DNA of 64,000 nucleotides from Sediminibacterium sp. C3 (GCF_000508085.1 NZ_KI669560.1:464219-528218), one strand, 5' to 3'; positions 23,840 through 33,618 are shown, numbered from the stretch's first letter. The notes: generated from the letters alone by a model not told the origin. Translations and numbers: made by a program.

Positions 23840-24835
23840 CTATTGATAGCGAGTGGCAATTTTAAATAACAGTTTCAGATAAGACTTAACAGAATAGGCA
23901 TTCACCTGAAACTTTAAAGCATCTTTGGCCACAATAATGACTTCTTCCTTGTCATGATTGGCATGGTATTGCCGATGGGCAAGATTTGCAAAGTAAAAAG
24001 AGAAGTTTTTCCGCGAAGCTTTTTCCGATTCAGCCCGCAAATGCTCAGGTAAATGAGCAATATTATAGAGCATGGTTTTATAAATATCAAGAAAGTTTTT
24101 CCTGTTCTTGAATGAAACAGCTGTTGTATTTTGGTCGTGATTTCTATACTTTGCCAGTACTTCCGGATGATACGCCACAGGATATTTGGCAGCGATTCGG
24201 TTCCACATGAGCCAGTCTTCAGAACAATTCACCATATAAAAAGATCCCAGATCTTCATACACGCTTCTCTTTACCACCATGGCTGGCGGCTCGAGCCACT
24301 GTCTGATGGCAATGCGCTGATGCCAGTTTTTCAACAATCCTCTTTCGTCACCTACTGGTGCATTAGACCAAACAGGAATACCATTGTCATCTACCGCTCT
24401 CCAGTCGGTACAGGCTGCACCTGCTTCCGGATAATCCGCAAATAGCTGGGTAACTGCTTTATAAAAGCCAGGTTCTACATAATCATCTCCGTGTAGCAAA
24501 TGCACATACTCCCCAACCGCCCTTTTGATGCAGGTTTCAAAATTCCGGACATTCCCCACATTTACGGGGTGTCTGTAATATCCCACTCTTCCTTTACCTA
24601 CCCTTTCCACTATGGCAGCAACATCACCCTCCGTACTAACATCATCTACCACTTCAATCTGCATGATTTCCGGACCCATATCCTGTACTAATACAGCATT
24701 CAGGGTTTGCTCCAGATAAGCGAGGCCATTGTAAACAGGAATCATCACTGACCATTGCAATCTTTTGGTTCCTGCAGGCAAAGGGGGGATAACAGGGGGC
24801 GAAGATGGAATTCGCTCAAAAACAGTGTCAGGCAT
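23840..24835 (-). CDS. Family 2 glycosyltransferase
   Basis: A 331-aa GT-A glycosyltransferase. WSVMIPVYNGLAYLEQTLNAVL opens the nucleotide-binding fold, VVDDVSTEGD and LHGDDYVEPGFY provide the DxD-like metal site, and CSEDWLMWNRIAAKYP fits the acceptor-side ED motif. It probably transfers a sugar onto a cell-surface glycan. No membrane segment is apparent. The gene follows the TonB receptor by 73 bp, with no clear functional link. Confidence 0.88.
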   Translation of the reverse strand: MPDTVFERIPSSPPVIPPLPAGTKRLQWSVMIPVYNGLAYLEQTLNAVLVQDMGPEIMQIEVVDDVSTEGDVAAIVERVGKGRVGYYRHPVNVGNVRNFETCIKRAVGEYVHLLHGDDYVEPGFYKAVTQLFADYPEAGAACTDWRAVDDNGIPVWSNAPVGDERGLLKNWHQRIAIRQWLEPPAMVVKRSVYEDLGSFYMVNCSEDWLMWNRIAAKYPVAYHPEVLAKYRNHDQNTTAVSFKNRKNFLDIYKTMLYNIAHLPEHLRAESEKASRKNFSFYFANLAHRQYHANHDKEEVIIVAKDALKFQVNAYSVKSYLKLLFKIATRYQ

Positions 24836-24908
24836 TCAATCGATAATTGGGGTATCTAAAAGTAGTGTTGTTTGTAATAACAACACTACTTATATCATTA
24901 AGAGTTGC

Positions 24909-26993
24909 TTAAAATGTGTAAGCCATCATAAATACAAAGTTTCTTCCGGGTGCATTCAGTGGCAAATTATTATTGATGAATCTGCTTAAATGTTCTCTAT
25001 AAGTTACATTGAATAGATTTTGTGCCACAGCTGTCAATTGTATTTTAGTTGCCGGCTTCCATTTCAAACCCAAATCGGTAACGGCAAAATCACCAGTAGC
25101 TTTTTCACTGAAAGCGGTTGAAACCCTGTTCTGTGCAAAACTCTGGCGAATGGATACATAGGGTTGCATTTTACCTTGCAGTAATTCTGCAGTTAATTTA
25201 TACCTGATTTCGAATGGATTCATTTCAGGTAAGGGTTGATTTAACACCCTGTTCTGACCGCGTACATAAGCCATGGTAATATCCTGGTTCAGGGTTTTGG
25301 CCAACTGCTGATTCCAGCTCAACTCAAAACCCATAATGGTTGCATCCTTCACATTGATGAATTTGCGAACACCTGGTGATGTGGCAAGGGCAGGTCTCAA
25401 AGTTGGATCAACCACAGTTGAAATATAATTATGCATGAACGCATAGTAAGCATTCAACTGAAACTGTGTGTTGTCTGTTTTATAGCGCAACAGGAAATCG
25501 ATCTGTGTATTGGCTTCTGGTTTTAAATGAGGGTCACCCACTACTTCATACGCATCAAGCCCCACTGGTAAATAGTTGATAAACTTCTCTGTTAAGCTGG
25601 CGCTTCTAACTCCACGCCCCACCCAGAAAGATGCCTGCCAGTTTTGATTGAAATAGCGGCTGATACCTGCACTGATACTGGTATTCAGATCATTGGAAAT
25701 AAGTGTTGAATTAGCAGCTACTGTTTTGGCTGCCGGTTGGTTCGGTTTGGAGTGAACCCAATCCATTCTGCCCGATACGGTTAACTGGTACAGACCCATC
25801 TTTTTTTCGGTGTGTACAAATGCGCCTGTTCTTAATATGGAACCCTGTTGCCATAGGGTATCATAAAATGTTTTTCCTGCCATCATACCCGTTAGCATTT
25901 TTCTGGACCGGGTACCATTGGCATATTCATACTTCATATCAGCTCCAACATACCAAACAGTACTAGGCCTTCTGATGGTAATTTCTGTTCTTCCTCCGCT
26001 GGTTTCGGTATTCGCATAAACATGCGACAACATAGTAGCAGATGCAGGTCTTAATCCATTTCCCATCTGGTGATCTACCAATGAAGTATATACCTGTGTA
26101 TTCCACTGACTATACCATTTGTGCTGTGCATTCACCTGATACTTACCCTGTATCATCCAGGTATCATCGCTTAGCAAATCCATCATTAAAGTAGGGAAGC
26201 TGGTATTGCGGGTAAAATTTCTAGTAATATTTACAGAAGCAATCTTACCCGGCTTCAAAAGATAAGCCGCGCTAAGATTCAGGGCTGTTCTGTTAAACAC
26301 ACCTGGCAGTAAAGTTCCGCTTCCGTCTTTATAATCGTCTCCGGCAGAATAAGAAAGCGCTGCAGCAGTCTGAAATTTCCGTGTACTCAAATTTACATAG
26401 GCTTCTGTTCTACGATTGGTGCCATTGGTTTCATACCCTGCACCAACACGGCCATTCACAATTGCTTTATCTGAAAAGACTGGATCATTCATTTTAAAAT
26501 TAATGACAGCACCTGTTGAAGGTCCGTAACGAAAATTATGCGGACCCTTTAATAATTCAATCTCTTTGATCTGATTGATCATGACCTGACTACTCGGAGG
26601 ATCCATGCGATTAGGGCAAGCCTGATGCGCACCCACCACTCCGTCTGTTACCAGATTTAACTGTTCCCACTTGAATCCGCGGAACACAGGATCAAATCCA
26701 AAATTGCCGGATTTGCGAATGGCGTTAAAGCCAGCTATTTGTGTCAACACCTGTGTTGCATCATGCTGAATCCAGTCGGCAGACTTTAACTGATAGGTTT
26801 TCTGAGGTGTTTTTCCTTTTACTGCATACACGCTAACCGGAGCAAGTGTTCTGCTGAAAAAGGAATCGTTGCTTACTAGCTGTGAATGAGTTATTGATTG
26901 GGCCTGGCCACTGATAGTAGTTAATGGGAGTGCCGCTAGGGCAAAAGCCGGTATAAGAAGGCTCGGCAGCGCCTTCATAGAACGAATGTTCAT
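24909..26993 (-). CDS. TonB-dependent receptor with OprC/NosA-type copper-binding motifs
   Basis: A 694-aa outer-membrane receptor: signal peptide (about 1-32), plug domain with VMINQIKEIELLKGPHNFRY and GPSTGAVINF, then a beta-barrel ending in a terminal Phe (MMAYTF). There is no CarboxypepD_reg-like N-terminal domain and no SusD partner. The plug has ACPNRMDPP with C126 and M130 (CxxxM), and the barrel has DHQM with H308 and M310 (HxM). In Pseudomonas OprC these two motifs together bind copper. A small Cys-containing protein gene lies just upstream (46 bp). Copper uptake is therefore the best guess. Confidence 0.85.
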   Translation of the reverse strand: MNIRSMKALPSLLIPAFALAALPLTTISGQAQSITHSQLVSNDSFFSRTLAPVSVYAVKGKTPQKTYQLKSADWIQHDATQVLTQIAGFNAIRKSGNFGFDPVFRGFKWEQLNLVTDGVVGAHQACPNRMDPPSSQVMINQIKEIELLKGPHNFRYGPSTGAVINFKMNDPVFSDKAIVNGRVGAGYETNGTNRRTEAYVNLSTRKFQTAAALSYSAGDDYKDGSGTLLPGVFNRTALNLSAAYLLKPGKIASVNITRNFTRNTSFPTLMMDLLSDDTWMIQGKYQVNAQHKWYSQWNTQVYTSLVDHQMGNGLRPASATMLSHVYANTETSGGRTEITIRRPSTVWYVGADMKYEYANGTRSRKMLTGMMAGKTFYDTLWQQGSILRTGAFVHTEKKMGLYQLTVSGRMDWVHSKPNQPAAKTVAANSTLISNDLNTSISAGISRYFNQNWQASFWVGRGVRSASLTEKFINYLPVGLDAYEVVGDPHLKPEANTQIDFLLRYKTDNTQFQLNAYYAFMHNYISTVVDPTLRPALATSPGVRKFINVKDATIMGFELSWNQQLAKTLNQDITMAYVRGQNRVLNQPLPEMNPFEIRYKLTAELLQGKMQPYVSIRQSFAQNRVSTAFSEKATGDFAVTDLGLKWKPATKIQLTAVAQNLFNVTYREHLSRFINNNLPLNAPGRNFVFMMAYTF

Positions 26994-27039
26994 GACATTG
27001 TTTTTAAGTGATTTGAAAAAGATTCAGACTAAAAAAATG

Positions 27040-27423
27040 TCATACCAGCTGTGGGGGATGAAATATATCGCTTGTGTATCCTGCCTTTACAAAAGCAGGT
27101 TGTTCATAAGAAAGAATTAGGTTGTTGTGTGCCTCAATAAAGGTCACTTGCAGAAAACTATTCTGATGACAGATGGTTTCGCCGGGAAGGTTAAGCTGAT
27201 ATGCAGCTTTCTCTGCAGCCCGCTGTTGTTCTTTCTCTGCTTCCTGCATTTTTTTTGATAGCTGACACTTACCCTTACATTGAAGGGCTGGTCTTTCTTT
27301 GTTGATGCAGTTTTGCAGATATTCAGCACGATTGATAGCATAATCCGCTTTTAGCACATACCCTGAAAATACCTGTACCATCAAAGCACTGAGCAAAATC
27401 AATATCATTCCATTCTTCGCCAT
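27040..27423 (-). CDS. Small secreted or membrane-anchored protein with CxGKC motif
   Basis: A 127-aa protein with one N-terminal hydrophobic segment (about 5-25). A conserved-looking block follows, CINKERPALQCKGKCQLSKK (C39 to about K58), then a charged helix (EAEKEQQRAAEK). Proteins of this shape occur in Bacteroidota near metal-related TonB receptors. The three Cys and downstream His-containing C-terminus (HPP) could bind metal. It is 46 bp before the OprC-like receptor on the same strand, so they are probably one transcript. No enzymatic motif is visible. Confidence 0.7.
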   Translation of the reverse strand: MAKNGMILILLSALMVQVFSGYVLKADYAINRAEYLQNCINKERPALQCKGKCQLSKKMQEAEKEQQRAAEKAAYQLNLPGETICHQNSFLQVTFIEAHNNLILSYEQPAFVKAGYTSDIFHPPQLV

Positions 27424-27508
27424 AAACAGAACACAAAGTTGCCTTTGTTTTGAGAATTAATTTATGATTCAAATCATGTTCGATAATTTTATAGACAATC
27501 CACAATGA

Positions 27509-29104
27509 ATGAAAAAATTCAGCTTCTCTAACCTCCTTCAGTATACGCTCATATCAACCCTTCTTGTACTGACTGTAAAAAATTCACTGGGTTCCCCCGA
27601 TAAAAACTGGAAACCAATCGGCAATAACAAAATTCAACCATCAGAAACTGGCAAATCCACATTAATCAAAAACGTCTGGATAATTGATGGTACTGGCGCT
27701 GCTCCGTTTTTTGGCGCAGTAAGAATTCAGGGAAATAAAATTCTGGCCACAGGAAACTTAAAACCTCTTAATGGAGAAACAATCATTGATGGCCGTCAAC
27801 AATATCTAACCCCTGGTTTCATAGATTCACATAGCCATCATTTTGGTAGTTTAAAAAAAGAGCCTCAAGGAATGGCCATGACCAATCAGGGTATTACCAC
27901 CATATTGATTGGTCAGGACGGTGACAGCTATCCAATGGATACCCTATATTCTTTTTTTTCTAAGAACAAAGTAGCTGTGAATGTAGCCAGCTATACGGGT
28001 CATAGTAGTCTTCGGGAAAAAATTATGGGAAGGAACAATGTATTCAGAGCCGCGAGTTTACCAGAGATTGATAAAATGAAAAAAGCACTGGCCTCAGATT
28101 TACAAAAGGGTTCTTTTGGTTTGTCAACAGGATTAGAATATGAATCTGCTTTTTATAGTAGTAAGGAAGAAGTGATTGCGCTGGCTCAGGTAGCAGCAGA
28201 TTTTAAAAGAGGATATATCAGCCATATCCGAAGCGAAGACATTCAATTAAAAGATGCGATTGACGAAATCATTGAAATAGGAAAAAGAACAGGTATACCA
28301 GTTAAGCTATCTCATATTAAAATTGCCAACAAAAAGGATTGGGGAAAAGCAGGAATGGTAATACAGACTTTGGATAGTGCAAGAAAAGCAGGAATTGATA
28401 TTACAGCAGATGTGTATCCCTATACTTTCTGGAATTCTACTTTAAGGGTTTTATTTCCCGATAAAAAATTTACCAGTTTAAAAAGTGCTGAACTGGCAAC
28501 CCAACAATTGTTTGATCCCGAAGAATCGGTATTGGTTCGTTTTGCTCCTTATCCCTCTTATGCCGGCAAAACCATTGCAGTCATTGCAAAAGAAAGAAAT
28601 GAGTCTGCTCCCGCCACACTAATTCAATTGATTAAAATGGCAGAAGCTTATAAAAAAGCAAATCCAGGCGCAGGTAGTGTGGAAGCATTGGCAGGTAAGT
28701 CTATGCTGGAAGCAGATGTAATTGATTTTATGCAATGGGAGCACGCCAATTTTTGTTCGGATGGTGCAGCAGGCGGGCATCCACGTGGGTATGGTGCATT
28801 TACCAGAATATTGGGTAAGTATATCAGAGAGCAGAAAATACTTTCATTGTCAAATGCCATTTATAAAATGACAGGGTTAACTGCAAAGCATTTACAAATT
28901 GAAAAAAGAGGTGTAATTGCAGCAGATAATTTTGCCGACCTGGTTCTGTTAAATCCGGATATTGTAGAAGACCATGCCACTATTGAAAACAGCAAAGCCC
29001 TTTCAACTGGCATCAAAATGGTTTGGGTAAATGGAGAAATGGTTTATCAAAATCAAATTGCCACCAATCTGTTTCCTGGTGTGCTAATAAGAAAAAACAA
29101 TTAA
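27509..29104 (+). CDS. N-acyl-D-amino-acid deacylase / D-aminoacylase-type amidohydrolase
   Basis: A 531-aa secreted amidohydrolase with a signal peptide (about 1-28). GFIDSHSHHFG gives the first metal-binding HxH; YTGHSSLR, GLSTGLEYES, YISHIRSED and VKLSHIKIANKKDWG carry further ligands. The late motif FCSDGAAGGHPRGYGAF contains the catalytic Asp. These match the D-aminoacylase family, which hydrolyses N-acyl-D-amino acids. It is followed by DgcN-like and DgcA-like genes on the same strand, which fits a D-amino acid or peptidoglycan-fragment pathway. Confidence 0.9.
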   Translation: MKKFSFSNLLQYTLISTLLVLTVKNSLGSPDKNWKPIGNNKIQPSETGKSTLIKNVWIIDGTGAAPFFGAVRIQGNKILATGNLKPLNGETIIDGRQQYLTPGFIDSHSHHFGSLKKEPQGMAMTNQGITTILIGQDGDSYPMDTLYSFFSKNKVAVNVASYTGHSSLREKIMGRNNVFRAASLPEIDKMKKALASDLQKGSFGLSTGLEYESAFYSSKEEVIALAQVAADFKRGYISHIRSEDIQLKDAIDEIIEIGKRTGIPVKLSHIKIANKKDWGKAGMVIQTLDSARKAGIDITADVYPYTFWNSTLRVLFPDKKFTSLKSAELATQQLFDPEESVLVRFAPYPSYAGKTIAVIAKERNESAPATLIQLIKMAEAYKKANPGAGSVEALAGKSMLEADVIDFMQWEHANFCSDGAAGGHPRGYGAFTRILGKYIREQKILSLSNAIYKMTGLTAKHLQIEKRGVIAADNFADLVLLNPDIVEDHATIENSKALSTGIKMVWVNGEMVYQNQIATNLFPGVLIRKNN

Positions 29105-29160
29105 TAACAAGTTAATAAAATAGAAAAGAGACCCTCTGCACATAGAAACAAGATTGTAAA

Positions 29161-30225
29161 ATGAAAAAGTCAGCTTTTGTATTAACGAATGGAATGTACC
29201 TTAGTTCTGATGCCAAAACAGCCCATGGTCTGGTTAGAGGAACGGAGCGTTTTCTAATAACCGGCATTATTGATCAGGAAACCACCGCAGGAAAAGATGC
29301 CGGAGAATTACTGGATGGCGTGCACAGAAACATCCCCATTTATGCAAGCCTTGATGCCGCCTGGCAATCGCATCCTGAAACAAGAGTACTGGTGATTGGG
29401 GTGGCTACTGTTGGAGGTATATTGCCTGCTGATATGCTGACCATTATTAAAGCAGCTATTGAGAAAGGCTTGTCCATAGTAAATGGATTGCACGATTATT
29501 TAAACGACCACCCAGATATCGTTGAACTGGCCAATAAAAAAGGCATCAGTCTTACTGATATCCGTAAGCCTAAGAAAAGAGCAGACCTTCATTTTTTTAC
29601 AGGAGATATTTTTAAGTTATCTACTCCTGTAATTGCTGTTATTGGAATGGATTGTGCTATGGGAAAAAGAACCACTGCAAGACTGTTGAAGGAAGCTTGT
29701 GCTGAAGAGCAGATTAAAGCCGAAATGATTTACACAGGCCAAACAGGATGGTTGCAGGGCAATGAATATGGTTTTGTTTTTGATTCAACCCTGAACGATT
29801 TTGTTTCCGGAGAACTGGAACACGCCATACTTTCCTGTGCCCGTGAAGCGAATCCTTCTATTATTTTTTTAGAGGGACAATCAGCTTTAAGAAATCCAAG
29901 CGGCCCTTGTGGACTGGAGTTCCTGATTTCCGGAAATGCCAAACATACCATTCTGGTATTTGCACCTAAAAGAACATATTTTGATAACGAACCACATTGG
30001 GGCAAGATACCTTCTGTTGAATCTGAAATTGAAATCATTGAAAAATTTGGCTCTAAAGTGATTGCGCTGGCCATGAATACAGAAAGTTGTTCCAATGAAG
30101 AAGCCTTACAACTGAAAGCGGAATATGAACAGAAGCTAAATCTGCCAGTACTTGCACCCTTACAAAAAGGAGTTGGCGAATTGATTCCTGTTTTGCAGAA
30201 GATTATTACTGATGGTGTGCAATAG
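29161..30225 (+). CDS. dgcN: DUF1611 protein, DgcN-like (probable D-glutamate N-acetyltransferase)
   Basis: A 354-aa two-domain DUF1611 protein. The N-terminal Rossmann-like part includes VLVIGVATVGGILPADM and IVNGLHDYLNDHP. The C-terminal P-loop-like part carries VIAVIGMDCAMGKRTTARLL, then TGQTGWLQG and EGQSALRNPSGPCGLEFL. Members were characterised as DgcN, which acetylates D-glutamate, working with DgcA, an enolase-superfamily racemase for the product. The adjacent gene is exactly such a racemase/epimerase. An alternative is a role with L-Ala-D/L-Glu from murein. The start ATG at 29161 is 56 bp after the deacylase stop. Confidence 0.82.
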   Translation: MKKSAFVLTNGMYLSSDAKTAHGLVRGTERFLITGIIDQETTAGKDAGELLDGVHRNIPIYASLDAAWQSHPETRVLVIGVATVGGILPADMLTIIKAAIEKGLSIVNGLHDYLNDHPDIVELANKKGISLTDIRKPKKRADLHFFTGDIFKLSTPVIAVIGMDCAMGKRTTARLLKEACAEEQIKAEMIYTGQTGWLQGNEYGFVFDSTLNDFVSGELEHAILSCAREANPSIIFLEGQSALRNPSGPCGLEFLISGNAKHTILVFAPKRTYFDNEPHWGKIPSVESEIEIIEKFGSKVIALAMNTESCSNEEALQLKAEYEQKLNLPVLAPLQKGVGELIPVLQKIITDGVQ

Positions 30226-30255
30226 CACCCTAAAACACATTTGCAAGCCACGCTT

Positions 30256-31323
30256 ATGAAAATCACCCGAATAGAATCTTTTATCAAACACCTGCTCTTA
30301 AAAAAGCCCTATACCATTGCTTATAATACTTACGACACCGTATCCATTGTTTTTACCAAAATTACTTTGGCAAACGGAATAGTTGGAATAGGAACGGCCA
30401 GCCCTGCAGAAGATGTGGTGGGCGAAAGTCCTGAACAAACACTAATCAACTTAGAATCAGATGCCGTGCAGTCCTTAGTAGGATCCGATATCCGTTCTTT
30501 TTTAAGCATCATTACCGATCTCAGAAAAACTTTTGTACACCTGCCAGGAACACAGGCGGCACTGGATATTGCTTTGCACGATGCTTTTGGAAAATGGGCA
30601 GGGATTTCAATTGCTGATTTTTACGGGATAAAGAGAAATGCATTACCTACTTCTGTTACCATTGGCATTAAAAATATATCCGATACACTTTCAGAAGCCA
30701 ATGACTATTACGAAAATGGATTTTCCGTCTTCAAACTAAAAACTGGTTTGTCTGTGGAAGAAGACATTGAGAAAGTCCTCTTGCTACACGAGAAATTCAG
30801 GCATAAAATTCAAATGAGAGTAGATGCCAATCAGGGCTATACACTTGCTGATCTTACAAAATTCATGAAGGCAACCCAGTCCATTCCTTTAGAACTCATT
30901 GAGCAGCCTTTGAAAGTAGGCAATGAAGAGGAACTGCTTTCTCTATCTGAGGAACAAAGAAAAAAACTGGTAGCGGATGAGTCCTTGCATGAGGAATCCG
31001 ATGCCATTCGTTTTGCTCAACCCAATCGTCCCTTTGGCATTTACAATATAAAACTCATGAAATGCGGGGGGATTGCGGGTGCCAGAGAAATCGGACAAAT
31101 TGCCCGTACTTCGGAAATTGATCTGTTCTGGGGATGCAATGATGAGAGTATCATTAGCATCACTGCTGCTTTGCATGCAGCCTATGGATTCACAAACACA
31201 AAATACCTGGACCTGGATGGAAGCTTTGATTTAGCAGAAGATCTGGTGAAAGGTGGATTTGAAATAAAAAACGGGTTGCTCATGATTAATGAACAACCCG
31301 GTCTTGGATTGGAGTGGCTGTAA
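30256..31323 (+). CDS. Enolase-superfamily epimerase: dipeptide epimerase or DgcA-like N-acetyl-D-glutamate racemase
   Basis: A 355-aa protein of the muconate-lactonising/dipeptide-epimerase group. FKLKTG provides the KxK base pair motif, VDANQGY the first metal Asp, LIEQPL the Glu and VADES the third ligand. NIKLMKCGG has the second catalytic Lys. I prefer the ATG at 30256 (MKITRIESF); a TTG five codons upstream is less likely. Family members racemise L-Ala-D-Glu dipeptides or, when paired with DgcN, N-acetyl-D-Glu. The preceding DUF1611 gene (30-bp gap) favours the DgcA role, but the two cannot be told apart here. Confidence 0.87.
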   Translation: MKITRIESFIKHLLLKKPYTIAYNTYDTVSIVFTKITLANGIVGIGTASPAEDVVGESPEQTLINLESDAVQSLVGSDIRSFLSIITDLRKTFVHLPGTQAALDIALHDAFGKWAGISIADFYGIKRNALPTSVTIGIKNISDTLSEANDYYENGFSVFKLKTGLSVEEDIEKVLLLHEKFRHKIQMRVDANQGYTLADLTKFMKATQSIPLELIEQPLKVGNEEELLSLSEEQRKKLVADESLHEESDAIRFAQPNRPFGIYNIKLMKCGGIAGAREIGQIARTSEIDLFWGCNDESIISITAALHAAYGFTNTKYLDLDGSFDLAEDLVKGGFEIKNGLLMINEQPGLGLEWL

Positions 31324-31336
31324 TTGGGGTTACCTA

Positions 31337-32893
31337 TTAAGATGCCATTTCCATATTATATTCCGACTTAAAGTTTTTGAGTACCACTTCAATGTTTTTA
31401 TCTTTTGATCCATAGCTCATGAAATCTTTGATGAGTTCCAGCACGTCATGGTCTATATAAACTGTGTGGGCTGCATCAATCACCACTTTGGATTGTTCAG
31501 GCAAATGAGCCAGTGTTTGTTTAATGGCCGCTTTGTTTAAAAAGGAAACTTCCTGAGCCAGGTCAATCTGAATTACTTCGCCGTTCACGTGTTTTTCCTT
31601 TTTAAAGAAATAAGCCAGCTTCATATTCCCTTTTAAAATGAAGTAAATACTTACTACCAAACCAATACCTACTCCCTTTAACAAGTCGGTAAACACAACC
31701 GCAATAACGGTGACAATAAAGGGAACAAACTGTTGCATTCCACTATGCCACATATGTTTGAAGGTCTTGATGCTGGCCAGTTTTAAACCAATCATAATTA
31801 AAATAGCCGCCAAAGTGGCCATCGGAATTTTGTTCAGCAAAGCAGGTATAGCCAATACCGAAACCAATAAAAACACTCCATGTGTAATGGCAGCCAGTTT
31901 TGTTTTGGCACCCGCATTTACATTGGCAGAAGTTCTAACAATTACAGATGTCATTGGCAGACCTCCCAGAAATCCGGCAATCATATTGCCAATACCCTGT
32001 GCTTTTAATTCTGTATTGGCACTTGAAAATCTTTTCAGAGGATCCATTTTATCTCCTGCTTCCAAACAAAGCAGGGTTTCAATACTGGCCACAATAGCAA
32101 TGGTAATACCCACCACCCAGGCTTTGGGATTCAGGAATCCGGCAGCTGAGGGAAAAGTGAACTGACCCAGAAATTCGTCGAAAGAATCCGCAGTGGGTAG
32201 CAATACCAGGTGCTCGTCTTTAATTACCCAGGCAGGTGCAACGGATATAAAAATTTCATTCAATACAATACCGGCTATAACCGCAACCAATGCCCCTGGA
32301 ATTGCTTTTATTTTTTTAAGTGCAGGCACTTTGTTGAAAGCAACAATAATAGCAATTGAAATGATGGCTACAACAATAGCACCCGTATGGGCAAAATTGA
32401 AAGCATGAATCAGTTCAGAAAAAAAGCCCTTGTCTGCATCAATTAATTGATAAGAAAAAAAGTCTCCCTCATGTTCCACATCATAGCCAATGGCATGTGG
32501 CAATTCTTTTTTAATGATAATGATGCCTATGGCAACAAGCATTCCTTCAATTACACTGGTTGGAAAATAACTGGAGATGCCCCCAGCTTTTGCCAAACCC
32601 AATATCAGTTGGATGGCACCGGCAATCATAACGGCAGACAGGAATGTCTGATATCCAAGATCGGTAATGGCCACCAATATAATGGCAATTAAACCTGCAG
32701 CAGGACCGGAAACACTAACATTGGAATTACTTAAATATCCAACAGCAATCCCGCCAATCACTCCTGTTATGATTCCTGCAAAGGGTGGTGCTCCACTGGC
32801 AACAGCAATGCCCAAACAAAGCGGAAGCGCTACTAAAAAAACCACCATGCCGGCTAACACATCCGACTTAAAATACTTAGTTGTTAGTTTCAT
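31337..32893 (-). CDS. SulP family anion (probable bicarbonate) transporter with STAS domain
   Basis: A 518-aa SLC26/SulP transporter. About 10-12 hydrophobic segments fill residues 10-410, beginning FLVALPLCLGIAVASGAPP, and a cytoplasmic STAS domain follows (about 420-515, VVIDAAHTVYIDHDVLELIK). The gene is followed upstream on the same strand by a beta-carbonic anhydrase (65 bp), a pairing known for SulP proteins that move bicarbonate. Sulfate or another anion is still possible. Confidence 0.92.
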   Translation of the reverse strand: MKLTTKYFKSDVLAGMVVFLVALPLCLGIAVASGAPPFAGIITGVIGGIAVGYLSNSNVSVSGPAAGLIAIILVAITDLGYQTFLSAVMIAGAIQLILGLAKAGGISSYFPTSVIEGMLVAIGIIIIKKELPHAIGYDVEHEGDFFSYQLIDADKGFFSELIHAFNFAHTGAIVVAIISIAIIVAFNKVPALKKIKAIPGALVAVIAGIVLNEIFISVAPAWVIKDEHLVLLPTADSFDEFLGQFTFPSAAGFLNPKAWVVGITIAIVASIETLLCLEAGDKMDPLKRFSSANTELKAQGIGNMIAGFLGGLPMTSVIVRTSANVNAGAKTKLAAITHGVFLLVSVLAIPALLNKIPMATLAAILIMIGLKLASIKTFKHMWHSGMQQFVPFIVTVIAVVFTDLLKGVGIGLVVSIYFILKGNMKLAYFFKKEKHVNGEVIQIDLAQEVSFLNKAAIKQTLAHLPEQSKVVIDAAHTVYIDHDVLELIKDFMSYGSKDKNIEVVLKNFKSEYNMEMAS

Positions 32894-32958
32894 ACAATTA
32901 ATACTGAACTTCTTCTTTTATAATTTTTATAGGTAAAAAATAGCTGCCTTTATTGTAA

Positions 32959-33618
32959 TTAATGAACAGCAACTAATTTTTCTGCATACGCATTTTGATG
33001 AATCAGGGTTTTAAAGAAATCAACTTCACCTGTTTCAACATTGTACATAGCACCTACTATTCCAATTTTACCCGCCATGAAATATTCTTTAATGATATCG
33101 CTTCTGTGTAAGATTTCTTCCATGCTGTTTTCTACGTTTGCATACGCTACGTTGTCACCAAAACAGTGTTCATCTTTTCTCTTCAACATGGCTTTGCTGA
33201 TAGCAGGCTTAATGGCACTTAACAATCCAGTAATATGTCCATCCTTTACATCGGCCTGTGCGCTCTTCACCGCTCCGCAGGCAGTATGTCCCAACACTAC
33301 CAGCACTTTGGATCCAACGTATTTAACTGCGTATTCCAAACTACCCAGAATACTGTCATTCACAATATTTCCAGCCACACGAATACTGAACAAATCTCCC
33401 AGCCCCTGATCAAAAATCAACTCAACGGAGGTTCTGGAATCCATGCAGCTTAATACTACACCAAAAGGAAACTGACCTTCACGGGTTTCATTGATCATCT
33501 CCAGGTGATCATGGTCCTTCGTCAGGTTCTGCACGAACCTCCTGTTTCCTTCTACTAATAACTCAAAGGCCTTCTCTGGCGTTAAGTTTTCTAAATACTC
33601 TTTTGAATGTTTTCTCAT
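32959..33618 (-). CDS. Beta-class carbonic anhydrase
   Basis: A 219-aa zinc enzyme that interconverts CO2 and bicarbonate. The zinc ligands C58, H111 and C114 appear in SCMDSRTSVE and GHTACGAVKSA; the D60-R62 dyad is present. I chose the ATG at 33618 (MRKHSKEYLENLTPEKAF), which begins the conserved family region; the frame runs 12 codons further up without conservation. The neighbouring SulP transporter suggests joint inorganic-carbon handling. Confidence 0.94.
   Translation of the reverse strand: MRKHSKEYLENLTPEKAFELLVEGNRRFVQNLTKDHDHLEMINETREGQFPFGVVLSCMDSRTSVELIFDQGLGDLFSIRVAGNIVNDSILGSLEYAVKYVGSKVLVVLGHTACGAVKSAQADVKDGHITGLLSAIKPAISKAMLKRKDEHCFGDNVAYANVENSMEEILHRSDIIKEYFMAGKIGIVGAMYNVETGEVDFFKTLIHQNAYAEKLVAVH

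Noticed and set aside
24909..26993. SusC-type polysaccharide receptor
   Set aside because: There is no SusD gene beside it and no CarboxypepD_reg-like N-terminal domain; the length and the CxxxM/HxM motifs fit a metal receptor.
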